A stretch of DNA of 64,000 bases from Mesorhizobium sp. ZC-5 (GCF_025753855.1 NZ_JAOWPT010000014.1:62001-126000), one strand, 5' to 3'; shown: positions 44,706-54,678, counted from the stretch's first letter. Notes: generated by a model from the letters alone, not told the origin. Numbers and translations are program-made.

Positions 44706-45866
44706 TCAAAAGCCGATGTCGCGTGGGAAATCGGTGATGCAGCGGGACCCGGTTTCCGTGACGATCAGCACATCGGAGTGACGGAAGCCACCGAGGCCCG
44801 GAATGTAGACGCCCGGCTCGACCGAGTTCGCCATGTTGGGCAGGAGCTTGGTCTTGTTGTAAAGACGCAGTTCTCCCTTCTCCTCGCGGCTGGCGGAGCC
44901 GATCATGATGCCGTGGGCATGCCCGGTGCCGTGGCGGATATACTTGACCAGGTCGTATTTCTGCAGAATCCCGCGCGTCAGCATATCGATGTCCGACATG
45001 GCGACACCCGGCTTCAGGGCTTCCTTGCCCGCGTCGAACGCCTCGTTGACGGCATCGAGCGTCCTCCTGATCTCAGGTGTAGGCTCGCCATAGACGAAGG
45101 TGCGCTCCAGCTCCGCGCAATAGCCCCAGACGACCGGAAAGATGTTGAGCGATACGAGATCGCCGCGCTTCAGGCGGCGGCTGGTCGGGTGCAGATGCGG
45201 TACCATAGTGTGGTCAGCGAATTGGGCATAGGCGTAGGTGCTGGTTAGTCCGTTGTCGGACAGGGCGCCCATCGCCTTGTTCACCGCCGCGACCGCATGG
45301 GCGGCCACCGCAAGTTCGGTGACGTTGTCCTGCATGGCCTCTAGGAAGGCGTCGGCGCCGATCTTGGCGAGGTCCGCGCCCAATTCAAGCAGGCGGATCT
45401 CCTCGTCCGACTTGATCAGCCGCAACTCCTCCAGCCATGGGCCGACTTCGACGAGTTCTGCCTCGGGAAAGCGGGCCTGAAAGGCGCGGAACAGACCGAC
45501 TGGCAGCAGAGCTTCCTCGATGCCCAGCCTTATCCTGGCGGAGCCGCGGCGCGCGATGAAGTCTGCGCAGAGCTTGAGGCTCGCCTGCACGACATTCTCA
45601 TCATCGCCATAGGCCATCACCTCGTCGAAGGAGCTGTGCTCCTCCATGTTCTCAGTCTCGATAGCCGCACCGCAGACCGCGCTCGACCCCGATGCCGGCA
45701 GAATCGCCCACATCGGCCGTCCCCATTCCGACAGCAGCGGCACGCCGCTCATGTAGAAGACGCTGTCGGCGGTGTGCAGGAATGCGACATCGACGCGCTC
45801 CGCGGCGAGCTTTCTGCGGAGAGCATCGATACGACGTGTCATTTCCTGTTTCGAGAAGGCTGGCAT
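44706..45866 (-). CDS. M24-family metallopeptidase (Xaa-Pro aminopeptidase / creatinase-like)
   Basis: The 386-residue protein has the N-terminal creatinase domain (MTRRIDALRRKLAAERVDV, FYMSGVPLLSEWG) and a C-terminal pita-bread domain with FVYGEPTPEIR, RHGTGHAHGIMIG and SVEPGVYIPGLGGFRHSDV. The canonical metal ligands appear partly replaced: LNIFPVVWGYCAELER stands where DxGxxxxGYxxDxTR is usual. A non-peptidase hydrolase such as the creatinase type is therefore likely. ATG 45866 has GGAG at good distance. Confidence 0.82.
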   Translation of the reverse strand: MPAFSKQEMTRRIDALRRKLAAERVDVAFLHTADSVFYMSGVPLLSEWGRPMWAILPASGSSAVCGAAIETENMEEHSSFDEVMAYGDDENVVQASLKLCADFIARRGSARIRLGIEEALLPVGLFRAFQARFPEAELVEVGPWLEELRLIKSDEEIRLLELGADLAKIGADAFLEAMQDNVTELAVAAHAVAAVNKAMGALSDNGLTSTYAYAQFADHTMVPHLHPTSRRLKRGDLVSLNIFPVVWGYCAELERTFVYGEPTPEIRRTLDAVNEAFDAGKEALKPGVAMSDIDMLTRGILQKYDLVKYIRHGTGHAHGIMIGSASREEKGELRLYNKTKLLPNMANSVEPGVYIPGLGGFRHSDVLIVTETGSRCITDFPRDIGF

Positions 45867-45877
45867 TTCAAACTCCA

Positions 45878-46381
45878 CTAGGGTTTGTTGTCTTGAGATT
45901 CATTGTTCGGTCCGTCTTCGAGACCGGCGACGCCGATCAGGCCGTCGGTCTTGATGTTCTGGAGGATCATCAGCGAGTTGGAATCCTTGATCCCGTCGAC
46001 CGCAGCGAGCTCAACCAGGATGAAGTCGTAGAGATCGCGCAGCGTCTCGAAGCAGGCCTTGATGATCAAGTCGTAGGGACCTGTCGTCACGGCGACACTG
46101 TCGACGAACGAATATTGCTGCAGCACCTTCGCCACTTTGATGATGGCGTTACGCTCCACGTCAATGCCGATGAAGGCCGAGGCCTCGTAGCCGAGATCGA
46201 CGGGATCGGCGGTGGCGCGAATGCGCACCCTACCCTCCTGAGTAAGCTGGCTCAGCTTCTTGCGCACAGTCGGCTCGCTGATGGACAACCGCCTAGCCAT
46301 CTCGGCGGTCGGCATGCGGCCGTCCTCTTGCAAGAGACGGATGATGAGCCTTTCGGTTTGATCAAGCGGTTTTGGCTTCAT
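45878..46381 (-). CDS. Lrp/AsnC-family transcriptional regulator
   Basis: The 167-residue protein has the AsnC HTH (AEMARRLSISEPTVRKKLSQL) and the RAM domain (VAVTTGPYDLIIKACFETL). It precedes the M24 gene and the Liv operon and is divergent from the flavin-reductase cluster at 46662, so it may control one or both. The 280-base gap between them should hold both promoters. Confidence 0.88.
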   Translation of the reverse strand: MKPKPLDQTERLIIRLLQEDGRMPTAEMARRLSISEPTVRKKLSQLTQEGRVRIRATADPVDLGYEASAFIGIDVERNAIIKVAKVLQQYSFVDSVAVTTGPYDLIIKACFETLRDLYDFILVELAAVDGIKDSNSLMILQNIKTDGLIGVAGLEDGPNNESQDNKP

Positions 46382-46661
46382 GTTCTCAATTCAGGTAATT
46401 TGTTCGTTCATATCTTCCATAATCCGAAACTTTTTGCAACGTATTATTTCGGCTTCCATATTTTTCGGCGCGCCAGACTCAAAATGGGCGCGAGCGCGGC
46501 GTCCAAACGCAATCCTGCTTACCGACCGATCTAACAGCGACAACCGACAAAGCGCTCTCATAGAGTCGACAGCGTTCACCCCTCCATTTGGCGGGGTGGA
46601 ACTGCCGCTGCCTTCGGCCGATGATTGCCTTGCAGACAAATTGCGAGCAGGCGGCAAGCGT

Positions 46662-47255
46662 ATGACAAGATTGAGAGTCGTGGCATTCAGCGGCAATTTT
46701 CGCCGGCCTTCCAAGACATTGGCGCTGACGAACGCGATCGTCAGTCAATTGGCGCAGAAGACCAGCGCTGAGATCGTCACCTATGATCTCCTGGACCTGG
46801 ATGAATCTGTTTGCACTTTCGATCGCGCCGACCTGAGCCAGCAATCGGCCCGCATCATCGGCGAGCTCGAGAGCGCAGACGCCCTGATCGTGGCGACCCC
46901 CATCTACAAGGGTGCTTATTGCGGGCTGATGAAGCATATCTTCGACCTTCTTCCAGCCGATGCCCTTTGCGAAACGCCGGTACTGATCAGCGCCAACGGC
47001 GGGGGGCCGCGGCATGCCCTAGTGATCGAGCATCAGCTGCGGCCGCTGTTTGGCTTCTTCGAAGCAGATACGCTTCCGACATGCGTCTATTCCTGCGAAG
47101 CCGACTTCAAGGAAGACAAGATCGTCGATCCGGGAGTTCTAGCGCGGATCGACAAGGCGACCAATCAAATGGCGCATCGGCTCGACGAACTTGGCGAATT
47201 TTCGAGCGAAAGCTCCACTCTCGTTTCTGGGAAAAATCATGCCTATCCTGTCTGA
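46662..47255 (+). CDS. NADPH-dependent FMN reductase (SsuE/MsuE type)
   Basis: The 197-residue flavodoxin-like protein has VVAFSGNFRRPSKTLALTNAI, ATPIYKGAYCGLMKHIFDLLP and ISANGGGPRHALVIEHQLRPLFGFF, typical of SsuE. Such proteins supply reduced FMN to luciferase-like monooxygenases. Indeed, the next gene is one, and overlaps it by 17 bases. An open frame reaches back to 46380, but the domain starts at ATG 46662. Confidence 0.88.
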   Translation: MTRLRVVAFSGNFRRPSKTLALTNAIVSQLAQKTSAEIVTYDLLDLDESVCTFDRADLSQQSARIIGELESADALIVATPIYKGAYCGLMKHIFDLLPADALCETPVLISANGGGPRHALVIEHQLRPLFGFFEADTLPTCVYSCEADFKEDKIVDPGVLARIDKATNQMAHRLDELGEFSSESSTLVSGKNHAYPV

Positions 47256-48480
47256 CACGAAATTCCTTGTCGCCCATTACATGCCCTACACCGACCTTCC
47301 TGATGAGTGCCTGGAACGGGACTCGCTTTGGGTCGACATCCCGAACGCCTACTACGATCCACACAAGGGTCATGCACTTTATGAACGCTACCTGGGCGAG
47401 GCGGTGCTGGCCGAGGAATTGGGCTTCGACGGGCTGTGCATAAACGAACATCACGCCACGCCAGCAAGCATGATGCCGGTGCCGTCCATAATCGCATCGG
47501 CGATCTTTGCCAGGACGGAGAAGTTGCGTGTCTGCATTATGGGCACGCCGCCCAATCTGGAGAACCCGCATCGCCTGGCCGAAGGCTATGCGATGCTTGA
47601 CGTCATGTCAGGCGGTCGGCTCGAAGTCGCTATCCCGCTCGGCACCCCGATGGAATACTGGGTCAATCCCGTGGCGCCGGCGACGGCGCGAGACCGCCTG
47701 CATGAATCGATCGATATCATGCTGAAGTCCTGGGAGACGCAGACCGGCGAACCGAAGGGCTACGATGGCAAGTTCTATCATTACAAATATCTCAATGTGT
47801 GGCCCCGACCGATCCAGCAGCCGCATCCTCCCATCTTTCTCGTCGGCTCCGGGAGTCTCACAACGGTCGAGATGGCTGCACGGCTGGGTTTCGGATATGC
47901 CGCGACTTTCTCGCCGATTCCCAAGCAGATGAAGGCGCTGGAGATCTACCGACAGAAATCGGTCGAAGCCGGACATGACCCGGATCCCTCCAAATTCCCG
48001 CTTACCGCAATGGTCTACGTCGCGGACACCGACCAACAGGCGGTCGAAGAGATGACGCCTTGGGCCGATTTCTACTTTGGTCAGTTGCTCAAATCGGGCC
48101 GGTTTATCGAGTTGCCGGGATACATTCCCGTCGACGAATTCCGCCGGCGCGACGGGAAATTCATTCCCGAATCCCACGGTGTCTTCGACTGGAAGGCGAT
48201 CGAGGCGGTCTACCGTGTCGTCGCAGGCTCACCAGAGACCGTCGCCAATCAACTGGAAAAATGGGCTGAAGAGACCGGGTCAAATCGGATCATCTGCGAA
48301 GTCCACATCGGAAACATGCCGCATGACAAAGTCGTCAGCAACATGACCAAGCTTGCCAAAGAGGTGATCCCGATTCTTGAGGAGCGACGCGACGGAGCCC
48401 CAAAGGTCGAACAGTCACCGCAATCGGCTTACCTCGATCCCCCGGAAATGATGAGATTTAGAAAATGGACGGGCCGGTGA
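47239..48480 (+). CDS. Luciferase-like flavin-dependent monooxygenase
   Basis: The 413-residue protein has the luciferase-family barrel: LAEELGFDGLCINEHH, RLAEGYAMLDVMSGGRLEVAIP and PIFLVGSGSLTTVEMAARLG. With the reductase upstream it forms a two-component FMNH2 monooxygenase. The ribosome site GGGAAA lies before ATG 47239. It may open or dealkylate the compound imported by the Pot-like transporter. The substrate cannot be named. Confidence 0.88.
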   Translation: MPILSDTKFLVAHYMPYTDLPDECLERDSLWVDIPNAYYDPHKGHALYERYLGEAVLAEELGFDGLCINEHHATPASMMPVPSIIASAIFARTEKLRVCIMGTPPNLENPHRLAEGYAMLDVMSGGRLEVAIPLGTPMEYWVNPVAPATARDRLHESIDIMLKSWETQTGEPKGYDGKFYHYKYLNVWPRPIQQPHPPIFLVGSGSLTTVEMAARLGFGYAATFSPIPKQMKALEIYRQKSVEAGHDPDPSKFPLTAMVYVADTDQQAVEEMTPWADFYFGQLLKSGRFIELPGYIPVDEFRRRDGKFIPESHGVFDWKAIEAVYRVVAGSPETVANQLEKWAEETGSNRIICEVHIGNMPHDKVVSNMTKLAKEVIPILEERRDGAPKVEQSPQSAYLDPPEMMRFRKWTGR

Positions 48481-49268
48481 ACAAGAAAATCGTGGATATG
48501 AGCGGGTTCGACCGCTCGGAGTATGTCGTGTCCGGCGTCAGGACGGCCGTTTATTCGATCGGCTCAGGACGGCCCGTCATTTACCTTCACGGAGGCGGCA
48601 CCTTCCCGGGTTTCGATTTCGTGCGCGAGTGGGCCAGGGACCGCCGTGTCATCGTCCCTTATCATCCCGGTTTCGGCGAGAGCGACGACGATCCCCGCAT
48701 CGACGACGTTAGCGACTACATCTTCCACTACATCGACCTGTTCAATCAGATGGGGCTGGATGAAGTCGACATCGTCGCCCACTCGCTGGGAGCCTGGATC
48801 GCGGCCGAATATGCCTCTGTTCAGGCGCCGCGCATCGGCAGGCTCGTACTCGTGGCGCCGAACGGCGTGGTGATCCCGGAGTTCCCCAACCCCGACAGCT
48901 TCAAGATCCCAAAGGAGCAGCTCCACGAATATCTCACGGCCGATCCCTCGGTCGCGCTTCGATATTTCCCTGATGGCCACGACATCGACTTCCTGACGCT
49001 TGGCTTCCGCGAGTTGACGGCCTTCAGCCGAGTCGGCTGGGAGTATCCGCAGGGCAATCCAAAACTGCGCCAGCGCATACACCTGATTACCTGCCCGACG
49101 CTGCTCCTGTGGGGTCAGGAGGATCGGTTTTTTCCGGTGGGCGGTGCCAAGACGTGGCAGGAGCTTTTGCCGAAATCGGAACTGAGGATCCTCCCGAAAA
49201 CCGGGCACCTCGTCTTGGGCGAGAACCCTGATGCGCCGGGCATCGTGCACGAGTTCCTGACACGCTGA
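48465..49268 (+). CDS. Alpha/beta-fold hydrolase
   Basis: The 267-residue protein has VIYLHGGGTFPGFDF, the nucleophile elbow VAHSLGAWIAAE, the acid region WGQEDRFFP and the catalytic His in KTGHLVLGE. It overlaps the monooxygenase gene by 16 bases; a GTG at 48477 is an alternative start. It resembles C-C bond or ester hydrolases found in ring-degradation clusters. Confidence 0.86.
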   Translation: MDGPVNKKIVDMSGFDRSEYVVSGVRTAVYSIGSGRPVIYLHGGGTFPGFDFVREWARDRRVIVPYHPGFGESDDDPRIDDVSDYIFHYIDLFNQMGLDEVDIVAHSLGAWIAAEYASVQAPRIGRLVLVAPNGVVIPEFPNPDSFKIPKEQLHEYLTADPSVALRYFPDGHDIDFLTLGFRELTAFSRVGWEYPQGNPKLRQRIHLITCPTLLLWGQEDRFFPVGGAKTWQELLPKSELRILPKTGHLVLGENPDAPGIVHEFLTR

Positions 49269-49296
49269 TATCCATCCCTGAAGAGGAGAAGTCCAC

Positions 49297-49743
49297 ATGA
49301 AACCTGAACCCGCCGGCATCACGCGCATGAAGGATGCCTATGAAGGGCGCGTCTGGAACATCCTCGGACAAACCTACACACTCAAGCATGTGACCGAGAC
49401 TTCGATGCTTTGGTATGCCGAATTCCCACCGGGAACGTTCGTGCCGCCGCATATCCATCCCACCCAGGACGAGCTGGTCATCGTTCTCGAAGGCGAGATC
49501 CATGCCGTGCTCGACGGAGTAGAGCAGGTTGCAGGCTACGGAGATACGGTCCGATTGCCGATGGGCATTCCGCATGGGCTGTTCAACAAGTCCGATAAGA
49601 AGGCTGAAGCTCTTTTCGTGGTCTCGCCGACCGGCGCGCTGTTCTCTCTGTTTGACAAAATCCACAACGTCGGCGACCCGGCTGAGGTGGTCCGCTTGGC
49701 CGCGCAGCATGAGATCAACTTTCTCCCGCCGCCAGCCGGCTGA
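49297..49743 (+). CDS. Single-domain cupin protein
   Basis: The 148-residue cupin has metal-binding PPHIHPTQDELVIVLEGE (two His and a Glu) and a second-half MGIPHGLFN. GAAGAGGAG precedes the ATG. It could be a small dioxygenase, isomerase or ligand-binding accessory in the same pathway. Confidence 0.85.
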   Translation: MKPEPAGITRMKDAYEGRVWNILGQTYTLKHVTETSMLWYAEFPPGTFVPPHIHPTQDELVIVLEGEIHAVLDGVEQVAGYGDTVRLPMGIPHGLFNKSDKKAEALFVVSPTGALFSLFDKIHNVGDPAEVVRLAAQHEINFLPPPAG

Positions 49744-49800
49744 GCGTCGGGCGCCCGGCGATCGCAAATGCCCGGTTAGTGTGCGTAAATGGGAGCACTT

Positions 49801-50808
49801 ATGTCTTCGACCTGCAGCAATCACGCCAACAACAGCCAGATGTTTCGGCCGCCGATCGGCGATCTGTGGGACTATGCCGACATCTCGCGCGACAAGTGCA
49901 TTGCGCCTGGATTGAAAGTACGCAACTGGATCCAGTACCAGGCGAGCGAGGAGTTCTACATCCAACGCCTGACAGATCGTGGCTATTTGGTCGGCGCCGC
50001 AGGTTACAACGCGGTTGCCGTGATCGGCGACAAGGGGGTGCTGCTGGTGAGCACCCAATCGGGCGTGGCGACCACCCACACGCTCAAGGGGTTGCGCACA
50101 CTGACCGACCTGCCGGTCACGGACATCGTCTACACCCACTACCATATGGATCACATCGCCGGCACGCCCGAGATCGTAGCCGAGACCAAACAGCGCTTCG
50201 GTAGGGAAAGCCGGATCTGGGCGTCCTCGCTCACCGCGCGGCAGATCGACCGCTTTGGCCGTAAGGTACCGATGCCCACCAATGTCATCGAGGGCCATGA
50301 CGGCGACTTCCTGTTCGAGGGCAAGCGGGTGCGCATCCGCACGCCTGAATACAACGGCCATTGCCTGGACAACGCGATCATCCATCTGCCGACCGAGGGC
50401 ATCGTGCAGTTCGACGATATGGTCGAGCCGGAATGCATGCCCTTCCCCCATTTCGGCCCGCAGGAGAACTTGCGGAACTTCGAAGACAACATGATCGAAC
50501 TGCAGGGGATGACCTGGGACTTCGTCAATGGTGGTCACGGCAATTTGGGCAGCCACGGCGACGTCAAATTCTACCTCGACTATTTCGACAAGATGCGCAA
50601 CGCCACGGCGGCGCGCATGGAACGGCTCTCCACGACGGATTTTGTCGTGCCCACCTATTCGTACATGAGTGCCTGGGTGAATTATCTTGCTGCCGTCAGC
50701 GCCCTGGTCAAAGAGGACCTGCGCCCGGAATATGGCCTCTACTACGGATTCGAGGAAAGCGTCCCGACCCATGTCGAGATGATGATCAATCATCTTATCC
50801 TGTACTGA
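49801..50808 (+). CDS. Metallo-beta-lactamase-fold hydrolase
   Basis: The 335-residue protein has the zinc motif THYHMDHIAGT and further metal positions in TPEYNGHCLDN and FDDMVEP. It is related to alkylsulfatase/quinoprotein-cofactor type MBL proteins. GGGAG lies 6 bases before ATG 49801; ATG 49789 has no such site. It probably hydrolyses an ester, lactone or thioester in the pathway. Confidence 0.86.
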   Translation: MSSTCSNHANNSQMFRPPIGDLWDYADISRDKCIAPGLKVRNWIQYQASEEFYIQRLTDRGYLVGAAGYNAVAVIGDKGVLLVSTQSGVATTHTLKGLRTLTDLPVTDIVYTHYHMDHIAGTPEIVAETKQRFGRESRIWASSLTARQIDRFGRKVPMPTNVIEGHDGDFLFEGKRVRIRTPEYNGHCLDNAIIHLPTEGIVQFDDMVEPECMPFPHFGPQENLRNFEDNMIELQGMTWDFVNGGHGNLGSHGDVKFYLDYFDKMRNATAARMERLSTTDFVVPTYSYMSAWVNYLAAVSALVKEDLRPEYGLYYGFEESVPTHVEMMINHLILY

Positions 50809-50811
50809 GGC

Positions 50812-51633
50812 ATGAACGCGTCCATGACAGATCGCTTGCCGATTCCTCCTACCCTCGCCGGGAAGCGCGCTCTGGTGACCGGCGCCAGCCAGGGCTTGGG
50901 CCAGGATATGGCGGTGACCTTCGCCCAGGCAGGAGCCACGGTCGCAATTCACGGCCGAACACTTGGCGAGACAGAGGCAACGATCGAATTGGTCCGCAAC
51001 CTCGGCGCAAACGCGCACGCGGTCGCAGCCGACTTCCTCGAGCCCGCAAGCATCAGGCCCATGGTCGAAGGGGCGATCAAGGCGATGGGCGGTCTGGACA
51101 TCCTGGTGAACAATGCTGGGATCGGCGAGATTTCCACGCTGGAGGATATGGACGAGGCCCTCTGGGATCGCACCATTGCGATAAATCAGAAAGCGCCGTT
51201 CCTCGTCACCAAGGTAGCGGTCGAGACGATGCGGTCCAATGCCGATGGCGGACGCATCCTGTTCATCTCATCGACCGCGGCAAAAACCGCGGACGCCGGT
51301 TTTTCCGTCTATGCCACGGCAAAGGCCGGGCTCCTGGCCTTTGCTCGCTGCATTGCCCCTGAATTGGGTCCGCACGGGATCACGGTGAACGCCATCTGCC
51401 CGGGCTGGATCGACACCGCGTTGTCACGCGACCCGGTCAAAGCGATGGCAGAGGAGCTGAAAGTCCCCTTCGATCAGGTTTGGCAAATGACCATGGCGGA
51501 CACCAACATGATGAAGGCTTTTCTCAAGCCGGCCGACATATCCCAGGCAGCGCTGTTCCTGGTGGGCCCCGGCGCCCGCCACATTACCGCGCAATCGCTG
51601 AATGTCTGTGCGGGATTGGCCTATTGGGGTTGA
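50812..51633 (+). CDS. Short-chain dehydrogenase/reductase
   Basis: The 273-residue SDR has the cofactor motif VTGASQGLGQD, NNAGIGE, the catalytic Ser in FISSTAAKTA and YATAKAG for Tyr/Lys. It follows the MBL gene by three bases, in the same operon. It likely oxidises or reduces an alcohol or keto intermediate. Confidence 0.88.
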   Translation: MNASMTDRLPIPPTLAGKRALVTGASQGLGQDMAVTFAQAGATVAIHGRTLGETEATIELVRNLGANAHAVAADFLEPASIRPMVEGAIKAMGGLDILVNNAGIGEISTLEDMDEALWDRTIAINQKAPFLVTKVAVETMRSNADGGRILFISSTAAKTADAGFSVYATAKAGLLAFARCIAPELGPHGITVNAICPGWIDTALSRDPVKAMAEELKVPFDQVWQMTMADTNMMKAFLKPADISQAALFLVGPGARHITAQSLNVCAGLAYWG

Positions 51634-51807
51634 GACAGCGACGACCAAGAAGGTGGCGCGGAGAGTAGAATACGGAGCAGCAGTCCAGTTGCAAAAGCAT
51701 GGTATGTCCTGCCGAGAATCGATCCATGGCGAAGCGTCCGATGGACATTTTCGGGGACGGGCAGAATAAAAAACAAAGAGGAATTACCTCAGAATGGGAG
51801 AGCAGAC

Positions 51808-52956
51808 ATGAAGACGTTGCAGCATTCGGTTCAACCGGGATTGCGGTTCGATCGGCGTGATTTCCTGAAGGCGTCGGGCGCGGCGGCACTTGGCCTCGCG
51901 GGCAGCGCCATGCTCGGCCGGTCCGCCTTTGCACAGAACATCGGTGGAACCCTCGACTATCTTGGGTGGCAGGGCGAGGAGATGCCCGGCGCGATGGGAG
52001 CCTTCGCCAAAGAACACGGCATCAAGATCAATCCAAGCTATATCGCCTCCATCGACGACGTCGACGCCCGTTATGCCGGTGGCGGCGGCAGCGGCTTCGA
52101 CTTGCTGTCGACCACCACGTCAACAAGTGACCAATTGGAGAAGAATGGGCACGTGCTGACGCCGCTCGATCTCGAGCGGATACCGCGGCATGGAAATCTG
52201 GCCAACTACTTCACACAGAATGCGCGTACGATCGGCATCGCCGACGCGGAGGGCAAGCTGTTCGCGATACCACATTCGTTTGGGGTTTTCGGTATCACTT
52301 ACGACAGCAAGGCCATCTCCGAGCCGAAGGCGTGGACCGATCTGCTTGATCCGAAATTTAAGGGACGCATTACCATGCCGGGAGATCCCGGCGCCAACTT
52401 CACACTTGCCGCGCATATTCTCGGACACGATCCGTTCCGAACCCCGAAGGGCAAGATCGACGAGATTGCCGCGTTCATGAAGCAGTTCATCGACCAGTCG
52501 AAGACCATTGCGCCGAGCTATGGCGACGTGGCGTCGCTCATCGGTTCGGGTGAAGTGGTCGCCTCCTTCCTGGGCTGGGCGGCGATCGATGTCTTTGCTG
52601 CTGCCGCCGGCAACAACAATGTGCGCACCAACATTACCCCGACGGACGGCACCTTTACCTTTGTCGAAGCTTATGTGATCCCTCAAGGGGCGGACAAAGC
52701 CGACACGGCCTATGCGTGGATCAACGAGGTGCTCGATCCAAAGGTCAACGCCGCCGCCGCGATGGAACTGGCCGCTGGCCCGACGGTAAAAGGTGCAGCC
52801 GCCTTCATCGATCGCGCCAAGAGCCTCTATCCGGTCGATGACGTCGATGCATTCCTGGCAAAACGCCCGGTTCTCCTGCAAGCCCCGATCGAATCCGACG
52901 AATTTATCACGCTGGGCGAATGGGTGGCGAAATTCCAAGAGCTTCTGGTCAAGTAA
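51808..52956 (+). CDS. Spermidine/putrescine-type ABC transporter binding protein (PotD-like)
   Basis: The 382-residue protein carries a Tat signal (RRDFLKASGAAALGLAG, cleavage after AFA). The mature part has GTLDYLGWQGEEM, FAIPHSFGVFGITYDSKAI and RITMPGDPGANF, as in PotD/PotF family 1 solute-binding proteins. It starts the Pot-like operon 170 bases after the SDR gene. The ligand may be a cationic or nitrogen-rich compound degraded by the genes upstream. Confidence 0.88.
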   Translation: MKTLQHSVQPGLRFDRRDFLKASGAAALGLAGSAMLGRSAFAQNIGGTLDYLGWQGEEMPGAMGAFAKEHGIKINPSYIASIDDVDARYAGGGGSGFDLLSTTTSTSDQLEKNGHVLTPLDLERIPRHGNLANYFTQNARTIGIADAEGKLFAIPHSFGVFGITYDSKAISEPKAWTDLLDPKFKGRITMPGDPGANFTLAAHILGHDPFRTPKGKIDEIAAFMKQFIDQSKTIAPSYGDVASLIGSGEVVASFLGWAAIDVFAAAAGNNNVRTNITPTDGTFTFVEAYVIPQGADKADTAYAWINEVLDPKVNAAAAMELAAGPTVKGAAAFIDRAKSLYPVDDVDAFLAKRPVLLQAPIESDEFITLGEWVAKFQELLVK

Positions 52957-52965
52957 GTTAGCGAA

Positions 52966-53853
52966 GTGCAGATACCTCGTTTTGGAAGCTTTTGGCCCCG
53001 GTTCAGACTGACGGCAATGACCTTGCCGGCAGTCCTTGGCCTGTTGGTGTTTTTCGTCGTCCCTGTCCTTTTCCTGCTCGGCTACAGCTTTATGACGGCC
53101 GGGCGGTTCTCCGTTCATCTACCGCTGACGCTGGAGAACTTCAGGGCGGCGGTCACATCGTCAGCCAGCCTGCGGCTGGCGCGCAACTCACTCATTGTCG
53201 GCGGCTCCGTCGCGACACTTTGCGTCCTCATCGGCATTCCGGTCGCCGCTTACATCAGATATCGCGCCGGACGCTGGGAGTTTCCCGTTTTGCTGCTCTT
53301 CGTCATCGCGATGTTCGCAAGCTATCTTGTACGCATATACGCCTGGCGGCTGATGTTGGGGGAACACGGTGCAGTCAATGCAACTTTGTTGGCACTTGGC
53401 GTGATCGATACGCCACTTAAGGCGCTGCTGTTCAGCAAACTCGCTATCGTGCTGGCAATGGTCCACATCGGCATTCCCTGGGTCGTGCTTATCTTGTATT
53501 CGGCGATGCGCCCGCTCGAACCGCGCTATCTCGAGGCGGCGCAGGACCTCGGCGCGACGGCCACGCAGCGGTGGTGGAAGGTTATGTTTCCGCTGCTGGC
53601 GGCACCCATTGGATCCGCTTTCCTGCTGATCTTCATCCTCGCATCGAGTGACTACGTTGCGCCCCAGTTTCTTGGTAGCCCGGGCGATCAGCTCATCGGC
53701 ATACAAATCCAGTCCGATTTCAGGGGGCTCGGCAACTGGGGCGTTGGCGCCGCGCGATCATTCCTCACTCTGCTGGTCTATGTATTTGCCTTCGGTCTGT
53801 TGACCGTTGTGCTCCGCTTCAAACGCCTCAAAGAAATCCACTGGGAAAACTAA
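52966..53853 (+). CDS. ABC transporter permease (PotB-like)
   Basis: The 295-residue permease has about six helices and the motif LEAAQDLGATATQRWWKVMFPLLAAPI. It starts at a GTG with no strong ribosome site, 9 bases after the binding-protein gene; an ATG at 53017 is an alternative. Confidence 0.88.
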   Translation: MQIPRFGSFWPRFRLTAMTLPAVLGLLVFFVVPVLFLLGYSFMTAGRFSVHLPLTLENFRAAVTSSASLRLARNSLIVGGSVATLCVLIGIPVAAYIRYRAGRWEFPVLLLFVIAMFASYLVRIYAWRLMLGEHGAVNATLLALGVIDTPLKALLFSKLAIVLAMVHIGIPWVVLILYSAMRPLEPRYLEAAQDLGATATQRWWKVMFPLLAAPIGSAFLLIFILASSDYVAPQFLGSPGDQLIGIQIQSDFRGLGNWGVGAARSFLTLLVYVFAFGLLTVVLRFKRLKEIHWEN

Positions 53854-53865
53854 AGGGCAGGCAGC

Positions 53866-54678
53866 ATGAAGAACGTGGTCCTCCTGGCAAGCACAGTGTT
53901 CGCCCTGCTCTACCTTTTCGTTCCACTGTTCATCGTGGTTCTATTTTCATTTCATGCGACGGGTGGATTGTCATTTCCCTTCGAGGGCTTCTCATTGCGA
54001 TGGTATGAGGAAGTCCTGTCCTCGCCGGATTTCCTGAACGCGACGAAGAACTCGTTCTATGTCGCTTCGGCCACCGCGGCCATCACGCTGGTTGTGTTCA
54101 CGGCAGCGGCTTACGGCATGTCGCGATCGACGGCGCGCTGGCGAGATACCCTTTCTCCGCTCTTCCTGTTGCCAATCACCCTGCCTGGCATTTTCATCGG
54201 CGTGGCGCTTCTGCTGTTTTTTGCTCGCATTCAGCTGCCTCTGTCACTGATGACTGTCATCATAGCCCATATCGTCTTTGTCGCCCCGTTCTTCTATCTG
54301 ATCACCAGCGTTGCGCTTGAGAGCCTTGACCCCTCTCTGGAAGAGGTGGCGCTTGATCTGGGGGCCAGCCGCTACCAGGCGTTCTTCAAGATCGTTCTCC
54401 CGCAGATCTGGCCGACGTTGGTGGGTGCAACTGTGTTGGCCTTCATGTTGTCGTTGGATGAGTTCATCATCACCTTCTTCGTCATCGGAAACGACGGCAC
54501 CCTTCCGATGTATATTTTTTCCAAGCTTCGCCGCACCGTAGATCCGTCGATAAATGTCGTATCGGCCCTCCTCATCGGGGCAAGCTTGCTGCTGTGGATT
54601 GTGGGACTGATGATGATGTGGCTTCAACGTGAGCGGGCTGCGATCGGTGTAAATGGCAAGGAGAACATAACAACGTGA
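53866..54678 (+). CDS. ABC transporter permease (PotC-like)
   Basis: The 270-residue permease has FPFEGFSLRWYEEVLSSPDF and the coupling loop EEVALDLGASRYQAFFKIVLP. It overlaps the ATPase gene by four bases. Confidence 0.9.
   Translation: MKNVVLLASTVFALLYLFVPLFIVVLFSFHATGGLSFPFEGFSLRWYEEVLSSPDFLNATKNSFYVASATAAITLVVFTAAAYGMSRSTARWRDTLSPLFLLPITLPGIFIGVALLLFFARIQLPLSLMTVIIAHIVFVAPFFYLITSVALESLDPSLEEVALDLGASRYQAFFKIVLPQIWPTLVGATVLAFMLSLDEFIITFFVIGNDGTLPMYIFSKLRRTVDPSINVVSALLIGASLLLWIVGLMMMWLQRERAAIGVNGKENITT

Noticed and set aside
49087-51018. A 643-codon open frame on the minus strand
   Set aside because: It runs antisense to the MBL, cupin and hydrolase genes, which have clear motifs and ribosome sites. 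It is a shadow of high-GC codon use and has no family features.
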